From positions 1-64,000 of the forward strand of contig JAVXND010000010.1 of the NCBI GenBank assembly GCA_036645955.1: a stretch of DNA of 64,000 bases, read 5' to 3'. How positions within the stretch are numbered: the first letter of the stretch is position 1; each line of letters begins with the position of its first letter. Position numbers and translations under genes: made by a program. Source of the DNA: Limiplasma sp036645955 (GTDB lineage: Bacteria; Bacillota; Clostridia; Christensenellales; Aristaeellaceae). The notes under the pieces are model-generated. The model had not been told where the DNA came from. It saw only the letters and a program-made list of their open reading frames with translations, and searched no databases. This document shows, piece after piece, positions 32,814 through 41,157 of this stretch.

Positions 32814-34013
32814 CTACTTCACATATTTCTTCATGCTCAGGGTTTGAGGCGCGAGCCCAGGCATGTTGGTAATGCTTCGGTTTTTGATTACGTTGAGCAC
32901 GAGCCCAATGCCTGCCATGTTGGTAATCAGGTTACTGCCGCCATAGCTTAAAAACGGCAGGGGAATGCCCGTAACAGGCATCAAGCCCGTTGTCATGCCT
33001 ATATTTTCAAGCACATGGAAAATCATCATGGACATAACGCCGATGATCACCATTTGCCCAAAGCGGTCAACGGTGTAGCGCGCAAGGTACAGCATGCGCA
33101 GTACAATGAGCAGGTACATCAGTATCACCGAGGCACAGCCGATAAAGCCAAAAGCCTCGCCTATGGTGGAGAAAATAAAGTCCGTCCAGTCCTCAGGCAC
33201 ATAATCCAATTGGCTAAAGCTGCCCTGTACAAAAGTACCCACGCCATGCAGACCGCCAGAGCCAATGGCAATTTTGGAGTTGTTCACCTGATAAACCGCG
33301 CTTTCATCCACCAAGGTAGGGTCCAAAAAGCTTAAGATACGAACCAAGCGGTAGTTTTCAGAGCCGGATGCCATCATCACGCCATACAGCAGTGCAATGG
33401 CGATGACCCCCGCCGCAATAATCCCGCCCAAAACCCGCATGCGTATGCCGCCAAAATACAGCATGATCCCAAAAACGAAGATCATAACCAGCACAGAGCC
33501 CATTTCGCCCTGCGCCAAGGTAAGCAGCCATGGAATGCCCATTAAAATGGCAAGCCTTATAAAGCTTTTGAAGCTGCCTAAGGGATCATCGTTTGTTTCC
33601 AAATATTTAGCCATAACAATAATACAAGCAAGCTTTACAAACTCGGAGGGCTGCAGGGTATAACCCCAAATGACATCAATCCACGCTTTTACACCTGCGG
33701 CCTGTCCGCCCAAGGCCACCAAGAGCAATCCGCACGCAAAATAGTAAAACAGCATGGAGCGCCTGCGGATAAACTCATAGGGGAAATACGTAATCACACC
33801 AATCACCACGGGCGATACCAGAAAAAAGATTGCTTGGCGCATGCCATAGTGCGAGGTGATGATGTAGTTGAGCAGATTGCTTTCGGTTTTGGATGAGGTG
33901 TTGAAGGTGGCTACTGCTACGCTGAGCACACCAAATGCCGCCAAAATAAACACCATAAGCACCAGCTGAATATCAAAATGCGCACGCGAGCGTCTGGATT
34001 CATTGATTACCAT
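32814..34013 (-). CDS. rodA: RodA-type SEDS peptidoglycan polymerase
   Basis: A 399-aa polytopic SEDS-family protein that polymerises glycan strands from lipid II during lateral wall growth, partnered with PBP2. Motifs include the conserved KAWIDVIWGYTLQPSEFVKLA region, GDxGS-like QGEMGSVLVMIF, the large loop with LPTLVDESAVYQ-like features and DWTDFIFSTIGEAFGF, and the terminal GIPLPFLSYGGSNLI. It is the last gene of the mre/PBP2/minD operon, which identifies it as RodA rather than FtsW or SpoVE. Downstream lie the palindromic repeats. Confidence 0.93.
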   Translation of the reverse strand: MVINESRRSRAHFDIQLVLMVFILAAFGVLSVAVATFNTSSKTESNLLNYIITSHYGMRQAIFFLVSPVVIGVITYFPYEFIRRRSMLFYYFACGLLLVALGGQAAGVKAWIDVIWGYTLQPSEFVKLACIIVMAKYLETNDDPLGSFKSFIRLAILMGIPWLLTLAQGEMGSVLVMIFVFGIMLYFGGIRMRVLGGIIAAGVIAIALLYGVMMASGSENYRLVRILSFLDPTLVDESAVYQVNNSKIAIGSGGLHGVGTFVQGSFSQLDYVPEDWTDFIFSTIGEAFGFIGCASVILMYLLIVLRMLYLARYTVDRFGQMVIIGVMSMMIFHVLENIGMTTGLMPVTGIPLPFLSYGGSNLITNMAGIGLVLNVIKNRSITNMPGLAPQTLSMKKYVK

Positions 34014-34052
34014 GTTCGCATTTCCTCCTTTTCAGGGGCAAGCAGGCATTGC

Positions 34053-34841
34053 TCAAAAAGACACGCCCACCTTGCTTTTGCCAAAAAACCGCCGCTTCCT
34101 GCGAAACGTAGGCATTGGCACATATTCGCCCAAGAAACGCCTGCTGATGCGGTCCATTGCCTCACGCGCGGGGCAATTCAGCTCCATAAAGCTCTCGTGC
34201 CGATTGATTGCGCCAATCACCGCGCGATCCTCCGGTACAAAGCCAAGCAATGGGATATCCAGCAAGCTTGCAACCGTTTGCGGGCTGTACATTTCGCCGC
34301 GTGCCACCATTTCGGGAATCACGCGGTTCACAATCAGCATGGGGCGCGGCTTTTTGTGATCCTCCAAGAGTGCAATCATGCGTTCCGCGTCGCGGATCGC
34401 CACATCATCCGCCGTGGTTACAAGCAAAGTATGGTCGCTTGCGGCTATCAGATTGCACACCCCGCGCTCTATGCCCGCGGGGGCATCCAGCAGTACATAT
34501 GCCACACGCTTTTTTAACTTTTTTACCACGCGCTCCATATCGTCGGCGTCAAGCTCGGTCACACTGCCCAATTGCGCGGCGGGCAGCAGGGTGAGCGTTT
34601 CATATTGCGTGTGGCGAATGAGCGCATACTTGAGCTTGCAATCCTTACGCGCCACATCCAGCATATCATAAACCACTTTGTTTTGCATGTTGAGCAGCAT
34701 ATCTAAATTGCGCAAGCCTATATCCGTATCCACACAGCAGCATTGCAATTGCCTTTTGGCCAGCGCAATGCCAAGCGCCGAAACCACCATGGATTTGCCC
34801 ACGCCCCCTTTGCCGGAGGCGATCATCCAAGATTGACTCAT
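34053..34841 (-). CDS. minD: septum-site determining ATPase MinD
   Basis: A 262-aa deviant Walker A ATPase (ASGKGGVGKS, near residues 8-17; Ser replaces the usual Thr) with DTDIGLRNLDMLL and LLDAPAGIERG. The C-terminus FRRKRRFFGKSKVGVSF could be the amphipathic membrane-targeting helix. MinD positions the division inhibitor MinC. No minC or minE is next to it; the gene sits between PBP2 and rodA, so a link to the elongation machinery is possible. Shine-Dalgarno AAAGGAGG precedes the ATG. Confidence 0.9.
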   Translation of the reverse strand: MSQSWMIASGKGGVGKSMVVSALGIALAKRQLQCCCVDTDIGLRNLDMLLNMQNKVVYDMLDVARKDCKLKYALIRHTQYETLTLLPAAQLGSVTELDADDMERVVKKLKKRVAYVLLDAPAGIERGVCNLIAASDHTLLVTTADDVAIRDAERMIALLEDHKKPRPMLIVNRVIPEMVARGEMYSPQTVASLLDIPLLGFVPEDRAVIGAINRHESFMELNCPAREAMDRISRRFLGEYVPMPTFRRKRRFFGKSKVGVSF

Positions 34842-34858
34842 TGGTATTCCTCCTTTGG

Positions 34859-37378
34859 TTACGGCGCAAGCATATTGCCGCCGGGGAAGATGGCACTATC
34901 GGTACGGAGTGTTTTTTGGTTCATGTACCAGCCCACAAACTCACGCGCCGCCAAGCTCGCCTCGCCGCCGCTAAAGCCGCTGGGAATGAACACAACCACC
35001 GCAATTTCAGGCTTTTCTCTTGGTGCCAGCATGATGAACCATGCGTTGTTTTCCAAGTCGATGGTGGTTACCTCAGCCGTTCCCGTTTTAGCGCAAACGT
35101 CTTTTTTATAAGCCCATTTCTTAAAGTGCTTTGCAGCGGTACCGCTCTCGTCCACAACGCCTTCCATCCCTTTGAGAATGTAGGGCAGATATTGATCTGC
35201 GCCCTCAAAGGTATTAAACACGGTGGGCTTGCGCTGGCTTACAATATCGCCCTCAGGGGAGGTAATGGAGTCCACAATCATCAGGTTATTCACCACGCCG
35301 CCATTGCCTAGCGCCGCCGCATAGCGGCTTACCGCCGCCGGTGTAAGCGTGGTAATGGACTGCCCAATGGCTACCTGAATGGTCTGGCTGCCGCCCCATT
35401 TGATATCGTTCATAAAGTTATACGTATCGCCAATCACAGCTTGTGTGTACACCATTTCACGGCTCATGTTCAGCTCCTCCATCAATATGGGGCGCATGTA
35501 CTCAAGCCAATCGCCTTGGTTGGTGTTCACCGCCATATCCATCAGGCGTTTTACACAGCGGTTCAGGCGTTCGTCGTCATAGGTGATGTTGCGGCTTGCG
35601 CCTTGGTTACGCAAGTGCTTTTTGATGGAGTTGAACACGATGATGGGCACTGCTGTATCCTGCGAGGCTTCATCCATCGCCTTATCAGGATCGTACAGGC
35701 TGGCTTGGTTACCCACTACACTGCGCTGTTCGCCCGGCAGTTCAATGCCCGTTTTGCTGGTCAAACCAAATTCGGATGCATATTGGTACATGCGCATCTC
35801 GCCCAAACGGCTGCCCAATGTATAGAAGAAATAGTTACAGCTGTTGGACAGCCCCTGCTCTATGGTCTGATATTGATGCTTGTAGCGCTGGGACGGTGAA
35901 ATCCAGCACTTAGGCGCGGTGCTCAGGTCTTTTGTATACAGGGTAAAATAGCCGCCGTCGCTGATGGTTTCATCTGGCGTTAATTCACCCTCCAGCATTG
36001 CGCCAAGGGACGATACCATCTTAAAAATGGAGCCTGGCGTGCCGCGGGCATGAATGTTGTAATTCATGAGCACCTTGCGCGGGTCAGTCAAAATTTCCTT
36101 GCTTTCCGGTCCTGCGGCAACCAACGCGTTTAGGTCGAAGGTTGGGTAATTGGCCATGGCAAGCACGCGCCCATCCATGTCAATCACCATCATAGCGGCA
36201 CGATCCGCCAACGAAAGCGGGTATTTATCCCAGCTTCGTTTTTCAATGTCCATTTTGTTGGCATCCAGCCAATTGTTATCCATCAGCTTGCCTTCCTGTA
36301 TCCTGCGGGTGCTGTCCACATTGAGGGCAAGGGCGCGTTCGGCCTGCTGCTGATAGCTTGCAATAATCGTCAGCTTCACGTTGTTGCCGTCCTGCGGTTC
36401 GGCATAGCTAAGCTCACGGGTAATTTTGCCCACACGGTCACGCTCCACCATGCGGTAGCCCTGTCTTAAATCGCTGTTTTGGGTAAGCCAATCCTCCATG
36501 GAGGCCTCAATACCATCTACGCCGATGGTATCGCTGTATTGATAGCCTTTTTCCTTAAGCTCCGCCCACTTGGCGGCAGAAGGGATTGCGCCCATGTAGC
36601 CAATCACCTGCGCCGCCAAATTGCCGCGCGGATACACGCGTTTGGTGCCCATGGCCACTTCCATGCCCGGCAAGGTCATGGAACGGGTTTCGATTTTGAT
36701 GACCGTTTCGTACGGCACATCCTTTGCAATCACGATGGGTTGCGAGTTAAACAGGTTCATCTGCATTTCAGAAAAAACCGCCATCACCTTGAGCATGGTG
36801 GTTTCGTCCATGTCGGCAGGAATTTGGTAGCGGGACTTGAGCTTTTCCATGGCAACGGCGGCCGTCGGCACCGCTGTAATGCTAAAATAGTTGTTTTCGC
36901 GCCATTGGTTTTCACGCGTTTGGAGCACTGCCTCGCTCACGCCGCTGCCAAAGTTCCAAGCCCACTCACCCGTGTTGGGGTTGCGCTCAATCACAAAATG
37001 CACCGATAGCTCATTTCCGCCGCCTTCAATAATTTCAATGGTTTGGCGGATGGATTCGGTAAAAGCGGCATATTCGGCTTTGGTTCTTTGGCTTGCGTCA
37101 CGGTAAAAGGTGACGTTATATACGGATTCATCGTTTGCCAGAATCACTGCATCGGCATCGGTAATCATGCCTCGGCTTCCGCGCAATGTAATTTTTGTGG
37201 TACGTTTGGTTTCCGCCTTCTGCTGGTACTCCTCACTGGAGCGTAGCTGTAAATTAAAAACACCCACCAGCAAATAGGAAAAAGCGCCGACAATTGCCAC
37301 TAAAAAAATCAGATATCGCTTGCCGATGTTATAACCGGCATGCTGCTGTGTGCGTTCAAAACGTTTTCTTCTTGCCAT
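34859..37378 (-). CDS. mrdA: penicillin-binding protein 2 (elongation transpeptidase)
   Basis: An 839-aa class B PBP with an N-terminal membrane helix (about 21-45), a dimerisation/pedestal region and a transpeptidase domain: the active-site SIFK near residue 447, SNSCN near 509 and KTGTAE near 763. It crosslinks peptidoglycan in the rod complex with RodA. It is longer than E. coli PBP2 (633 aa), with inserts in the pedestal and between the SxN and KTG motifs, as often seen in clostridial homologues. Gene order mreD-PBP2-minD-rodA supports the assignment. Confidence 0.94.
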   Translation of the reverse strand: MARRKRFERTQQHAGYNIGKRYLIFLVAIVGAFSYLLVGVFNLQLRSSEEYQQKAETKRTTKITLRGSRGMITDADAVILANDESVYNVTFYRDASQRTKAEYAAFTESIRQTIEIIEGGGNELSVHFVIERNPNTGEWAWNFGSGVSEAVLQTRENQWRENNYFSITAVPTAAVAMEKLKSRYQIPADMDETTMLKVMAVFSEMQMNLFNSQPIVIAKDVPYETVIKIETRSMTLPGMEVAMGTKRVYPRGNLAAQVIGYMGAIPSAAKWAELKEKGYQYSDTIGVDGIEASMEDWLTQNSDLRQGYRMVERDRVGKITRELSYAEPQDGNNVKLTIIASYQQQAERALALNVDSTRRIQEGKLMDNNWLDANKMDIEKRSWDKYPLSLADRAAMMVIDMDGRVLAMANYPTFDLNALVAAGPESKEILTDPRKVLMNYNIHARGTPGSIFKMVSSLGAMLEGELTPDETISDGGYFTLYTKDLSTAPKCWISPSQRYKHQYQTIEQGLSNSCNYFFYTLGSRLGEMRMYQYASEFGLTSKTGIELPGEQRSVVGNQASLYDPDKAMDEASQDTAVPIIVFNSIKKHLRNQGASRNITYDDERLNRCVKRLMDMAVNTNQGDWLEYMRPILMEELNMSREMVYTQAVIGDTYNFMNDIKWGGSQTIQVAIGQSITTLTPAAVSRYAAALGNGGVVNNLMIVDSITSPEGDIVSQRKPTVFNTFEGADQYLPYILKGMEGVVDESGTAAKHFKKWAYKKDVCAKTGTAEVTTIDLENNAWFIMLAPREKPEIAVVVFIPSGFSGGEASLAAREFVGWYMNQKTLRTDSAIFPGGNMLAP

Positions 37379-37418
37379 GACTGCTCCTTTCCGTCAAAGC
37401 ACAAAGCTCTTTCGTGTG

Positions 37419-37964
37419 TTATCGAGCTTTTTTGATTTTGTGCGTGCCCATCCAAAAGCGGATGGGAAATTGCAAAACACCCGCTAGCAGCATGCTGTAG
37501 CTTATATCCACCACTGCACGCCAAAAGTGTCCCGCGTCCAAGTTAACACCGCTTAGGTAGGTGTAGAACAGGTTTACGCTTTCAAAAACCAATAAATTAG
37601 CCCCTGCGCACAGCGGTCCGCGAAGGTAGGGGGTAATCTGGTTTGTACGTTTCCCCGCAGTGCGTTCTTCCTCAAGCCTGCGCTCGCTTTTATCGGAAAA
37701 GAGCAACGCGCCGATCATCGCGCTTACAGGGTAGAGGATGAGGTTCATGTAGCTCATCATGGGCAGCATGATCTCCAGCAAATACCCAACGCTCAGCGCC
37801 ATCATAAAGGTATATTTCCGCCCGAGGCAAACCGTTATGATGGCAATGATGGCCAGTGCAATATTGGGTGCTACGTCCCAAACGGAAATGTACTCAGCCA
37901 GCGTTGCTTGCAGTAAATAGGCCAAAAGCGTCAAAACGCTTACCTTCATCAGCTTGCTATACAC
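37419..37964 (-). CDS. mreD: rod shape-determining protein MreD
   Basis: A 181-aa membrane protein with about five helices (VLTLLAYLLQATLAEYISV, NIALAIIAIITVCLG, FMMALSVGYLLEIMLP, LILYPVSAMIGALLF and a C-terminal pair) joined by a charged loop. It bridges MreC and the RodA/PBP2 synthase. A GTG start at 37964 has GGAGG 6 nt upstream and overlaps the mreC stop; an internal ATG at 37949 is the alternative. Sequence is poorly conserved in this family, so context carries much of the call. Confidence 0.88.
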   Translation of the reverse strand: MYSKLMKVSVLTLLAYLLQATLAEYISVWDVAPNIALAIIAIITVCLGRKYTFMMALSVGYLLEIMLPMMSYMNLILYPVSAMIGALLFSDKSERRLEEERTAGKRTNQITPYLRGPLCAGANLLVFESVNLFYTYLSGVNLDAGHFWRAVVDISYSMLLAGVLQFPIRFWMGTHKIKKAR

Positions 37965-39189
37965 CTTTATCCTCCTCCACCGATAAATCCAGCGGGGGCG
38001 GCGTGAGCGTGGGTGTAGCTGTAGGCGCAAGGGTGAAGCCATAGCCGTTATCTGTTTTTACGCTTGAGGGCACTTGATATTCGTAGCTGCCGCCTGGCGG
38101 CAGGCTAGGCTTGGGGCTAATTGTGGTAATCACGCCATCTGGGCCAACGCTGATGGAAGGCTCAGGCATAAGCGACGGTGTGGGCGTTGGCGCAAGCTGG
38201 TAAAAGTCACTGCCGATTTTGATGGTGGGCACGGGCTTGGTTGATTCAAGCGGTGTAAAGGTCAAATTGTTATCCGCATTGGAACGGTTTTCAACCTCCT
38301 CTGCCACAGGCTGGTAGCGAAGCACAATCACATACTCCACATGCTCAAAATCCGCCTTTGGCTCTACCACAATGAACTGCTTGTTGCTTTCCATGCCGCG
38401 TGTGCTTTCCCGCACAGTACCAATGGGAATGCCCTTGGGAAACGACATGCCAACGCCTGAGGTAACCACCAAATCACCGGGGCGGGGCAAACGGTCGGTT
38501 GGCAAATAATACATGCGGCACATGGCTTGACCATCCGTGCCTAAGGTTCCGCGTACCGTGCCTTGGTCGCGCGAGTTGGAAATGAGTGCCGCAATGCTGG
38601 CTGTGTTGTCTATAATGGTACGCACAGTGCATTTGGTGGCGCTTACGTTTTCCGTATAGCCTATCAAAGCGCCGTCCATGGTTACGGCCATGTATTCCTT
38701 AATGCCATCGTTAGCGCCTTTGTTTATGGTGAAAACAGAAAAATAATTGCCTGCCTCCCGCCCGATGACTGTGGCCACCAGCGGGTTCAAGCTCTCGTTT
38801 TGAGAGATTTCACCATACAGGTTTTCATAAACCGACAATTTTTTTTGAAGCTCCTCCGCCAGCATCGCCTGATAAACCAGCTGTTCGTTTTCCTGCTTCA
38901 GATTGTTATACTCCAGCTCCAAGCGCGAACGAAGCTTTACTTTGTAAAAATAATCCACAACTGCGTTCACCACGGTGGAAAATCCGCTTTGAATGGGCGT
39001 CATGACGTTTGCCACACCGTTTTCAGGTATTGTGAGCAGTTTGTTGCCCGTAATCAACGCCAGCAAATGTGAGCCTGCCAGACCCAGCAAAACCAACACA
39101 ATGCCAATCAGAAGCACGCGCCGCCATATGCGCCTTGCTTTGCTGTCGGTGCTTTTGCGCCGTTCCGTTTTGGGTACTCTCAGCTTCAT
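37957..39189 (-). CDS. mreC: rod shape-determining protein MreC
   Basis: A 410-aa protein with a short cytoplasmic N-terminus, one membrane helix (about 24-46), a coiled coil (about 85-120) and the MreC beta-barrel region (VIGREAGNYFSVFTINKGANDGI, GRPGDLVVTSGV-like LPRPGDLVVTSGVGMSFPKGIPIGTV). The last ~110 residues are a Pro/Thr/Ser-rich tail with a GSDFYQLAPTPTPS segment, longer than the usual MreC end. It scaffolds PBP2 outside the membrane. Start follows GGAGGATAGTGC, close after mreB. Confidence 0.93.
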   Translation of the reverse strand: MKLRVPKTERRKSTDSKARRIWRRVLLIGIVLVLLGLAGSHLLALITGNKLLTIPENGVANVMTPIQSGFSTVVNAVVDYFYKVKLRSRLELEYNNLKQENEQLVYQAMLAEELQKKLSVYENLYGEISQNESLNPLVATVIGREAGNYFSVFTINKGANDGIKEYMAVTMDGALIGYTENVSATKCTVRTIIDNTASIAALISNSRDQGTVRGTLGTDGQAMCRMYYLPTDRLPRPGDLVVTSGVGMSFPKGIPIGTVRESTRGMESNKQFIVVEPKADFEHVEYVIVLRYQPVAEEVENRSNADNNLTFTPLESTKPVPTIKIGSDFYQLAPTPTPSLMPEPSISVGPDGVITTISPKPSLPPGGSYEYQVPSSVKTDNGYGFTLAPTATPTLTPPPLDLSVEEDKGV

Positions 39190-39204
39190 GCACTATCCTC
39201 CATA

Positions 39205-40239
39205 TTATGTGGTAAATTGCTTGAGAAAGCTCGTTCTGCCCAAGTGCTGCAGCAGCTCGAAATTCTCAATGATGTTGCCAAGCCCAAGCGCCGCGCAATC
39301 CATGGGTTCCTTGGCAAGCAGTACGGGAATGCCCAGCTCGCTGGCAATCATTTGATCCATGCCATAGAGCAGGGAGCCGCCGCCCGTTAGGTAAATGCCA
39401 TTATGCATCACATCTGCCGCAAGCTCAGGCGGGGTGCGCTCCAGCACCCATTTGATGGCGCTTAAAACCGCCATGCAGGTTTCACGTATGGCTTGATAAA
39501 TTTGTGTGGACGTAATTTCCGTGGTTTGCGGCAGGTTGGTAACCATGTCGCGCCCGCGAATTCTTGCGCGGCGCTCGTCCCGTAGGGGCAATGCCGCGCC
39601 CAAATCCAGCTTGACCTCCTCGGCTGTGCGGTCGCCGATGAGGATGTTAAACTCGCGTTTGATATAATTGATAATGGCTTCATCCATTTTGACCCCGCCC
39701 ACGCGAATGGAATGGCTAATGACCGTACCGCCCAGCGAAATCACCGCCACATCTGTGGTGCCGCCGCCAATGTCCACCACCATGCAGCCATTGGGGTCAA
39801 ATACAGGCAATCCGCTTCCCAGCGCTGCGGCAAAGGGCTTTTCCACCAAATAGACCTTGCGGCTGCCCGCACACTTTGCGGCCTCGCCCACCGCGCGGCG
39901 TTCAATGGCGGAAATGGAGCATGGATAGCTTAGAAACAGCCTTGGCTTCATAATATAGCTTGAGCCAATGGCCTTGCGCATAAAATATTGAATCAAAATC
40001 TCCGTCATGTCAAAGTCTGTAATAACGCCTTCGCGCATGGGGCGAACCGCCATAACGCCCTCGGTTGTGCGGCCCAGCATAATTTTAGCGTCATCGCCTA
40101 CAGAACGCACCTTGCGTTCGTTGCTGCTATCCACCACCACGATGGTTGGCTCGCTGATAATGATGCCCTTATGCTTTACATAGACCAATGTATTGCTCGT
40201 GCCAAGATCCACGCCTAGGTCATGCGCAACAAAGCCCAT
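39205..40239 (-). CDS. mreB: rod shape-determining protein MreB
   Basis: A 344-aa actin-like cytoskeletal ATPase: GVDLGTSNTLVYVKHKGI (phosphate 1), EPTIVVVD, VEKPFAAALGSGLPV, VVDIGGGTTDVAVISLGG (phosphate 2), GDRTAEEVK and YLTGGGSLLYGMD. It forms membrane-bound filaments that direct lateral wall synthesis. First mre gene after maf, with which it shares a promoter; gap only 48 bp. Confidence 0.97.
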   Translation of the reverse strand: MGFVAHDLGVDLGTSNTLVYVKHKGIIISEPTIVVVDSSNERKVRSVGDDAKIMLGRTTEGVMAVRPMREGVITDFDMTEILIQYFMRKAIGSSYIMKPRLFLSYPCSISAIERRAVGEAAKCAGSRKVYLVEKPFAAALGSGLPVFDPNGCMVVDIGGGTTDVAVISLGGTVISHSIRVGGVKMDEAIINYIKREFNILIGDRTAEEVKLDLGAALPLRDERRARIRGRDMVTNLPQTTEITSTQIYQAIRETCMAVLSAIKWVLERTPPELAADVMHNGIYLTGGGSLLYGMDQMIASELGIPVLLAKEPMDCAALGLGNIIENFELLQHLGRTSFLKQFTT

Positions 40240-40287
40240 ATCTGTTCCACATCCGTTTCTGTGTTAATGCATGGTTCTGCTTCCCGC

Positions 40288-40890
40288 TCAATGGGGGTTC
40301 GCCGCTTGCAGAATCGGCAACCCCAGCCGCTCAAAAAACTGTGTCAAGAGCCCCAGCGGCAAGCCAATGACATTGCTGGGACTGCCTTGTATATGGCTTA
40401 TAAACAAGCCCGCCTTGCCTTGCAAAGCATAGGCACCCGCTTTATCCATCGGCTCCCCCGTTGCTACATAGCGGGCAATCAGCTCTTTGGATAATGGCAG
40501 AAAGCTCACTTGCGTGGTTTCCGCCTCTAAAAGCACCTGCAAATCAGGGCAACGCAGGCAAAGCCCCGTATGCACCTCGTGCGTGCGGCCGCTCAAAAGC
40601 GAAAGCATGCGCTGTGCATCCTGTTCATCCTTAGGTTTCCCCATGACCTCGTCATCCACACATACAAGTGTATCTGCCGCCAGCACCAAGCAATTGGGAT
40701 GACGTGCAAAAACCTCGTCGCACTTTTGGCGGGCGATGGCTTTGACCCGCTCGCGGCCAACGCCCAGCGCTTGTTCATCTGCAAAGGAAGGCTCCACACG
40801 AAAGGGAATTTGATAGAGCGAAAGAAGCTCCTGCCTGCGCGGAGATGCGGAAGCCAAAATCAGCGGCCACGCTTTGTGGACTGCAGGCAT
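40288..40890 (-). CDS. maf: Maf-family nucleoside triphosphate pyrophosphatase
   Basis: A 200-aa protein with LASASPRRQELL (about 12-23), AADTLVCVDDEVMGKP, SGRTHEVHTG and the C-terminal SNVIGLPL motif. Maf proteins hydrolyse dTTP, UTP or modified nucleotides and are commonly encoded before mreB, as here. The second ATG (40890) is used because GGAGGG lies 6 nt upstream of it and abuts the first. Confidence 0.95.
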   Translation of the reverse strand: MPAVHKAWPLILASASPRRQELLSLYQIPFRVEPSFADEQALGVGRERVKAIARQKCDEVFARHPNCLVLAADTLVCVDDEVMGKPKDEQDAQRMLSLLSGRTHEVHTGLCLRCPDLQVLLEAETTQVSFLPLSKELIARYVATGEPMDKAGAYALQGKAGLFISHIQGSPSNVIGLPLGLLTQFFERLGLPILQAANPH

Positions 40891-40937
40891 GCGCATCCCT
40901 CCCCCTTCAGCATTTCAATGATATACTGCGACTTCTT

Positions 40938-40965
40938 ATTATAACATAGATGTTGCGGATGTCAA
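40938..40965 (-). promoter_or_regulatory. promoter of the maf-mre operon
   Basis: TTGACA at 40965-40960 and TATAAT at 40943-40938, spacer 16 bp, about 50 bp from the maf start. Confidence 0.85.
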
Positions 40966-40990
40966 AAACTCATTTTTACGAAATCAAGCG

Positions 40991-41065
40991 CCACCCATTG
41001 TGCAGGCAAGGGATTTTTTGCACAATGGGTGGTGTACAGCAAGGGTAAAATGCACTTTTATGACT
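40991..41065. repeat. inverted repeat plus possible third copy of the 3'-flanking repeat
   Basis: CCACCCATTGTGC at 40991-41003 and its exact complement at 41020-41032 flank a loop containing six T residues. From 41020 the plus strand (GCACAATGGGTGGTGTACA to AAAATGCACTTTTATGAC) resembles the 10.5 and 11.4 kb repeats, more weakly. The remaining DNA to 41157 shows nothing recognisable. The inverted repeat may terminate the oxidoreductase transcript. Confidence 0.5.
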
Positions 41066-41157
41066 GGAACCAGCGATTGCCGTGGGCGGAAAGTCTCCCA
41101 TAGATTTTACAAAGATGATCGGTGGATTGGGCTTGGTTTTCTGCGCAAAGCATGGCG

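Noticed and set aside
32577..32951. Small plus-strand open frames over the palindromic tandem repeats
   Set aside because: Same repeat translated in several frames; no Shine-Dalgarno and overlap with the rodA end.
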